This document shows positions 9,797 through 11,682 of a stretch of DNA of 11,682 bases, piece by piece. The stretch is from Oscillospiraceae bacterium. GTDB taxonomy: Bacteria; Bacillota; Clostridia; Oscillospirales; Oscillospiraceae. The stretch spans positions 1-11,682 of the forward strand of contig JAFTGG010000258.1 in the NCBI GenBank assembly GCA_017458025.1. The letters run 5' to 3'. The notes beneath the pieces were generated by a model, which was given only the letters and a program-made list of their open reading frames with translations, was not told the origin of the DNA and made no database searches. Numbering within the stretch: position 1 is the first letter of the stretch; each line of letters begins with the position of its first letter. The position numbers and the translations under genes are program-made.

Positions 9797-9942
9797 ACAG
9801 AAGTGCGTTGCACATTCGGCAGGCGGTTTGATTACATAGTAAAACGCAAAAACCGCCACTCTGCCAAGTGACGGTTTTTGTGAGCAAGCTCATATAAAAC
9901 ACTAGCTTCAGGGTCAAACCGCTTGTCGCGACGACCTTCTGT
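9797..9942 (-). ncRNA. ssrS: Candidate 6S-like RNA (rod with central bubble)
   Basis: Nested complementary segments build a rod. The closing stem is ACAGAAG (9942-9936) with CTTCTGT (9803-9797). A second stem is GCGGTTTGA (9922-9914) with TCAAACCGC (9831-9823), extended by CA/TG past one A.C mismatch. An asymmetric bubble follows (about 33 nt on the 5' side, 16 nt on the 3' side), then a 13-bp terminal stem (9879-9867 with 9860-9848) with one G.U and loop TGGCAG. The 5' side of the bubble reads CCCTGAAGC then GTTTTATA, resembling the CCCUGAGCC...AUAUUU segment I recall from E. coli 6S RNA. The second-stem context CAAGCGG / CCTGC is also shared. A good promoter places the start at about 9942-9940. 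6S RNA binds sigma-70/A RNA polymerase by mimicking an open promoter. The 3' end is uncertain and may extend to the T-rich 9784-9787. The main alternative is a bidirectional terminator between two convergent short RNAs. The strand call is not certain. Confidence 0.55.
9848..9879. other. A/T-flanked hairpin: 6S-like terminal loop or bidirectional terminator
   Basis: AAAAACCGCCACT and AGTGACGGTTTTT pair over 13 positions with one non-Watson-Crick pair (C.A on the plus strand, G.U on the minus) and a 6-nt loop. T5 ends the stem on both strands, with a further TTTT shortly after on the minus strand. Taken alone it looks like a bidirectional intrinsic terminator. Taken with the outer stems it is the terminal loop of the candidate RNA. 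Confidence 0.7.
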
Positions 9943-9951
9943 TACTATTAT
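9923..9951 (+). promoter_or_regulatory. Probable apbE promoter
   Basis: TTGTCG (9923-9928, 4 of 6) and TATTAT (9946-9951, 5 of 6) are spaced 17 bp. The start near 9958 gives a leader of about 31 nt. Its -10 overlaps the -10 of the divergent minus-strand promoter, and its -35 lies inside the 5' end of the candidate RNA. Confidence 0.45.
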
Positions 9952-9974
9952 CTCGTATCGCGATGCTTTGTCAA
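9947..9974 (-). promoter_or_regulatory. Minus-strand promoter for the candidate RNA
   Basis: On the minus strand a perfect TTGACA (9974-9969) is 16 bp from GATAAT (9952-9947, 5 of 6). Transcription would begin at A9942 or A9940, the first bases of the closing stem. No credible ORF follows, which supports an RNA product. The -35 touches the apbE ribosome-binding site (AGAGGGG, 9974-9980). Confidence 0.65.
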
Positions 9975-9988
9975 GAGGGGAATCGACC

Positions 9989-11002
9989 ATGCAAAAGCGC
10001 GCTTTTGTCCTCATCTTTATCTGTCTGCTGCTTGCCGGCTGCGGAAAGCGGCCCGACGAGACGCCGCACCGGCGCACCGTGTTCGCGATGGATACGGTGA
10101 TGAACCTCACCGTCTACGGTGAGAACGGCGACAAAGCGCTCGACGCGGCGGAGCAGGACCTGCGGCGCCTCGACGCGCTGCTCGCGCGCGGAGCCGAGAC
10201 CAGCGCCGTCCATACGCTAAATCAATACGGCTTTGCCGAGGACGAGGAGACTGCCGCCCTGCTGGAAAAGGCGGGGGAGATTTCCGCCGCGACGGGCGGC
10301 GCGTTTGACGCGACGCTCGGTAAGGTACTCGACCTGTGGGGCTTTGGCTCCGGCGCGGGGGACTACCGCGTTCCGCCGGACGCCGAGCTGGACGCGGCGC
10401 TCGCCGCCGTCGGCATGGAGCGCGTCTTCGTTGACGGGGAGGAGATCCGCCTCGCCGCGTTCACAGAGGTCGACCTCGGCGGCATCGTCAAGGGCTATGC
10501 CTGCGAGCGTATGTTCGACCGCATGAAGGAAAACGGCGTTGTGACGGCGGTGTTCGACCTCGGCGGCGACGTGGCGCTGTGGGGCGGGAAGTCCGACGGC
10601 CCGTGGCGCGTCGCCATCAAGGACCCCGCGGACGAGGGCGCGTTCCTCGGCATTTTGGAGACCGACGGCGGCCGCTTTATCATGACCTCCGGCGTTTACG
10701 AGCGCTATTTTGAGGAAAACGGCGCGCGCTATCACCATATCCTCGACCCGAAGACGGGCCGTCCCGCGGACAGCGATCTTGTCAGCGCGACGGTCGTCTG
10801 TCAAAATGGCATCTGGGCGGACGCGCTGGCGACGGCGTGCTGCGTCGTGGGCGCGGACGGCGCGCTGGCGCTGCGGGAACGCCTCGCGGATACGATGCCG
10901 TTCGACCTGATCCTTATCACGGACGACGCCCGCGCGCTCTACACCTGCGAGGGCTTTGCGCCCGAGACGAACAATGGCTACGCCTATGAAAAAGTCGCCT
11001 GA
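9989..11002 (+). CDS. apbE: ApbE, FAD:protein FMN transferase (lipoprotein)
   Basis: This 337-aa protein has a lipoprotein signal (MQKRAFVLIFICLLLAGC) with lipobox LAGC and acylated Cys18, placing it on the outer face of the membrane. Family motifs in order are FAMDTVM (32-38), GAFDATLGKVLDLWGFG (104-120), DLGGIVKGYA (162-171), FDLGGD (189-194), SGVYERYF (234-241), HHILDPKTGRP (249-259) and ADALATAC (277-284). ApbE uses FAD and Mg2+ to attach FMN covalently to Thr/Ser of redox proteins such as Rnf/Nqr subunits and extracytosolic FMN-binding-domain proteins. The ATG at 9989 was chosen because it begins the signal peptide and follows AGAGGGG with 8-nt spacing; an upstream frame to 9923 has neither. 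It leads a run with the NusG-II and Gx-transporter genes. The target flavoprotein is not in this window. Confidence 0.95.
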   Translation: MQKRAFVLIFICLLLAGCGKRPDETPHRRTVFAMDTVMNLTVYGENGDKALDAAEQDLRRLDALLARGAETSAVHTLNQYGFAEDEETAALLEKAGEISAATGGAFDATLGKVLDLWGFGSGAGDYRVPPDAELDAALAAVGMERVFVDGEEIRLAAFTEVDLGGIVKGYACERMFDRMKENGVVTAVFDLGGDVALWGGKSDGPWRVAIKDPADEGAFLGILETDGGRFIMTSGVYERYFEENGARYHHILDPKTGRPADSDLVSATVVCQNGIWADALATACCVVGADGALALRERLADTMPFDLILITDDARALYTCEGFAPETNNGYAYEKVA

Positions 11003-11375
11003 GCGGACGCCCACCAAATACGACGCGCTCGTTGCCGCCGCGGTGCTGCTGCTCGCGGTCGCGCTCGGCGCGCGGTATTGGTTCGCGCCCGCGCAAGACG
11101 CCGCGCTGACCGCCGTCGTGTCCATTGACGGCGTCGAGGTGGAGCGGCTGGCGTTCGACGATACCGAACGAGAGTACCAAAACAACGGCTATACCGTGCA
11201 CGTTACCGTCACGCCGGACGGCGTGCGCGTCGACCACGCGGACTGCCCGACGCAGGACTGCGTTCACACCGGCACGATCAGCCGCGCGGGGCAGAGCATC
11301 GTCTGCCTGCCGGCGCGCGTCGCGATCACGCTTGCGGGCGCGGCGGACGCGGGCTACGACGTGATCGCGGGGTGA
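10986..11375 (+). CDS. Membrane-anchored NusG domain II-containing protein
   Basis: This 129-aa protein has a basic N-terminus (MKKSPERTPTKYD), one hydrophobic segment at about 13-32, then an extracytosolic beta-rich domain of the NusG-II family. Typical family sequence is CPTQDCVHTGTISRAGQSIVCLP, here at 87-109, with three conserved Cys (C87, C92, C107). Despite the name it is not a transcription factor. In gut Firmicutes this family lies beside ApbE, Gx transporter and polyprenyl synthase genes and is tied to flavin-based extracellular or membrane electron transfer (EetA-like); I make that link from memory. The start overlaps the end of apbE by 17 nt in another frame, so coupling is likely. 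An ATG at 10974 is an in-frame alternative; neither has a strong Shine-Dalgarno. Confidence 0.85.
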   Translation: MKKSPERTPTKYDALVAAAVLLLAVALGARYWFAPAQDAALTAVVSIDGVEVERLAFDDTEREYQNNGYTVHVTVTPDGVRVDHADCPTQDCVHTGTISRAGQSIVCLPARVAITLAGAADAGYDVIAG

Positions 11376-11380
11376 GCAGC

Positions 11381-11682
11381 ATGAAGATGACGACGAAACA
11401 GCTTACCCTCTGCGCGGTGCTCGCGGCGCTCGCGCTCGCGCTGTCGTATATCGAGAGGCTTTTCCCCGTGCCGCTGCCGCTGCCCGGCTTCAAGCTGGGG
11501 CTTGCGAACATCGTGACGGTGTACGCGCTCTACGCGCTCGGCGCGGCGCCGGCGCTGGCGATTTTGCTGGTGCGCGTGCTGCTCGGCGCGATGTTCGCGG
11601 GCAACGCGTCCGCGCTCATGTACTCGCTGCTCGGCGGGCTTGCCGCGCTCGGCGCGATGGCGGCGCTGTCCCGCTGGGACAA
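11381..11682 (+). CDS. Gx transporter family protein (heptaprenyl diphosphate synthase component I-like), 3' truncated
   Basis: The first 100 codons are visible; the gene runs off the right edge. It is strongly hydrophobic with several membrane helices (about 7-25, 42-66, 75-96). It carries the family signature PGFKLGLANIVTVYAL at 35-50, the GxKLGLAN motif that marks Gx transporter / PF07456 proteins, which resemble ECF transporter S-components. They are annotated as component I of heptaprenyl diphosphate synthase because they sit beside polyprenyl synthase genes, and EetB of Listeria-type extracellular electron transfer loci appears to belong here (from memory). GGGGTG precedes the ATG by about 6-7 nt. 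A GTG at 11372 that overlaps the NusG-II stop (GTGA) is an alternative in-frame start. It is co-transcribed with apbE and the NusG-II gene. Confidence 0.88.
   Translation, partial: MKMTTKQLTLCAVLAALALALSYIERLFPVPLPLPGFKLGLANIVTVYALYALGAAPALAILLVRVLLGAMFAGNASALMYSLLGGLAALGAMAALSRWD

Noticed and set aside
9789..9988. FMN or other known riboswitch upstream of apbE
   Set aside because: I could not find the conserved RFN elements or another aptamer I know. The pairing pattern fits a rod-like RNA better.
9832..10110. 92-codon minus-strand open frame covering the RNA element
   Set aside because: Its only ATG lies upstream of the minus promoter inside apbE, no ribosome-binding site is seen, and the frame runs through the terminal hairpin. 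A structured RNA explains the region better.

Overview
The window is high-GC bacterial DNA, with coding third positions mostly G or C. It most resembles a gut-type anaerobic Clostridia genome (Oscillospiraceae-like). The reasons are a single-chain pyruvate:ferredoxin oxidoreductase, a short ThiI without a rhodanese domain, a long charged Jag/KhpB, and an ApbE / NusG-domain-II / Gx-transporter gene run. The species assignment is inference. I see no phage, insertion sequence or CRISPR.

Layout. Bases 1-900 (+) hold the 3' part of jag/khpB, followed by a small hairpin and a terminator (945-980) shared with a convergent minus-strand operon. That operon reads from 5767 down to 980: comM (Mg-chelatase-like AAA+ protein) - thiI (tRNA 4-thiouridine synthesis) - a 35-codon membrane peptide - cinA - a chloramphenicol-acetyltransferase-like gene. 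The genes are tightly packed. cinA and the acetyltransferase overlap by ATGA, and two strong intercistronic hairpins flank the small ORF.

A 277-bp divergent intergenic region separates comM from nifJ (6045-9701, +). It carries an extended -10 promoter for comM, a near-consensus sigma-A promoter for nifJ, a perfect 8-bp-arm palindrome in the nifJ leader and an AT-rich inverted repeat upstream. nifJ ends at a perfect 15-bp bidirectional terminator.

Between nifJ and apbE (9748-9988) lies the most interesting stretch. It is a nested, rod-like set of complementary segments (about 9797-9942) with a good minus-strand promoter positioned at its 5' end. The architecture (closing stem, asymmetric central bubble, terminal stem-loop) and some short motifs resemble 6S RNA. 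I propose a 6S-like RNA on the minus strand at moderate confidence. A near-consensus plus-strand promoter at its other end points into the same element.

Bases 9989-11682 (+) hold apbE (FAD:protein FMN transferase lipoprotein), a membrane-anchored NusG-domain-II protein overlapping it by 17 nt, and the start of a Gx-transporter family gene that runs off the window. These three fit a membrane or extracytosolic flavin/quinone redox module, while nifJ supplies reduced ferredoxin in the cytosol.
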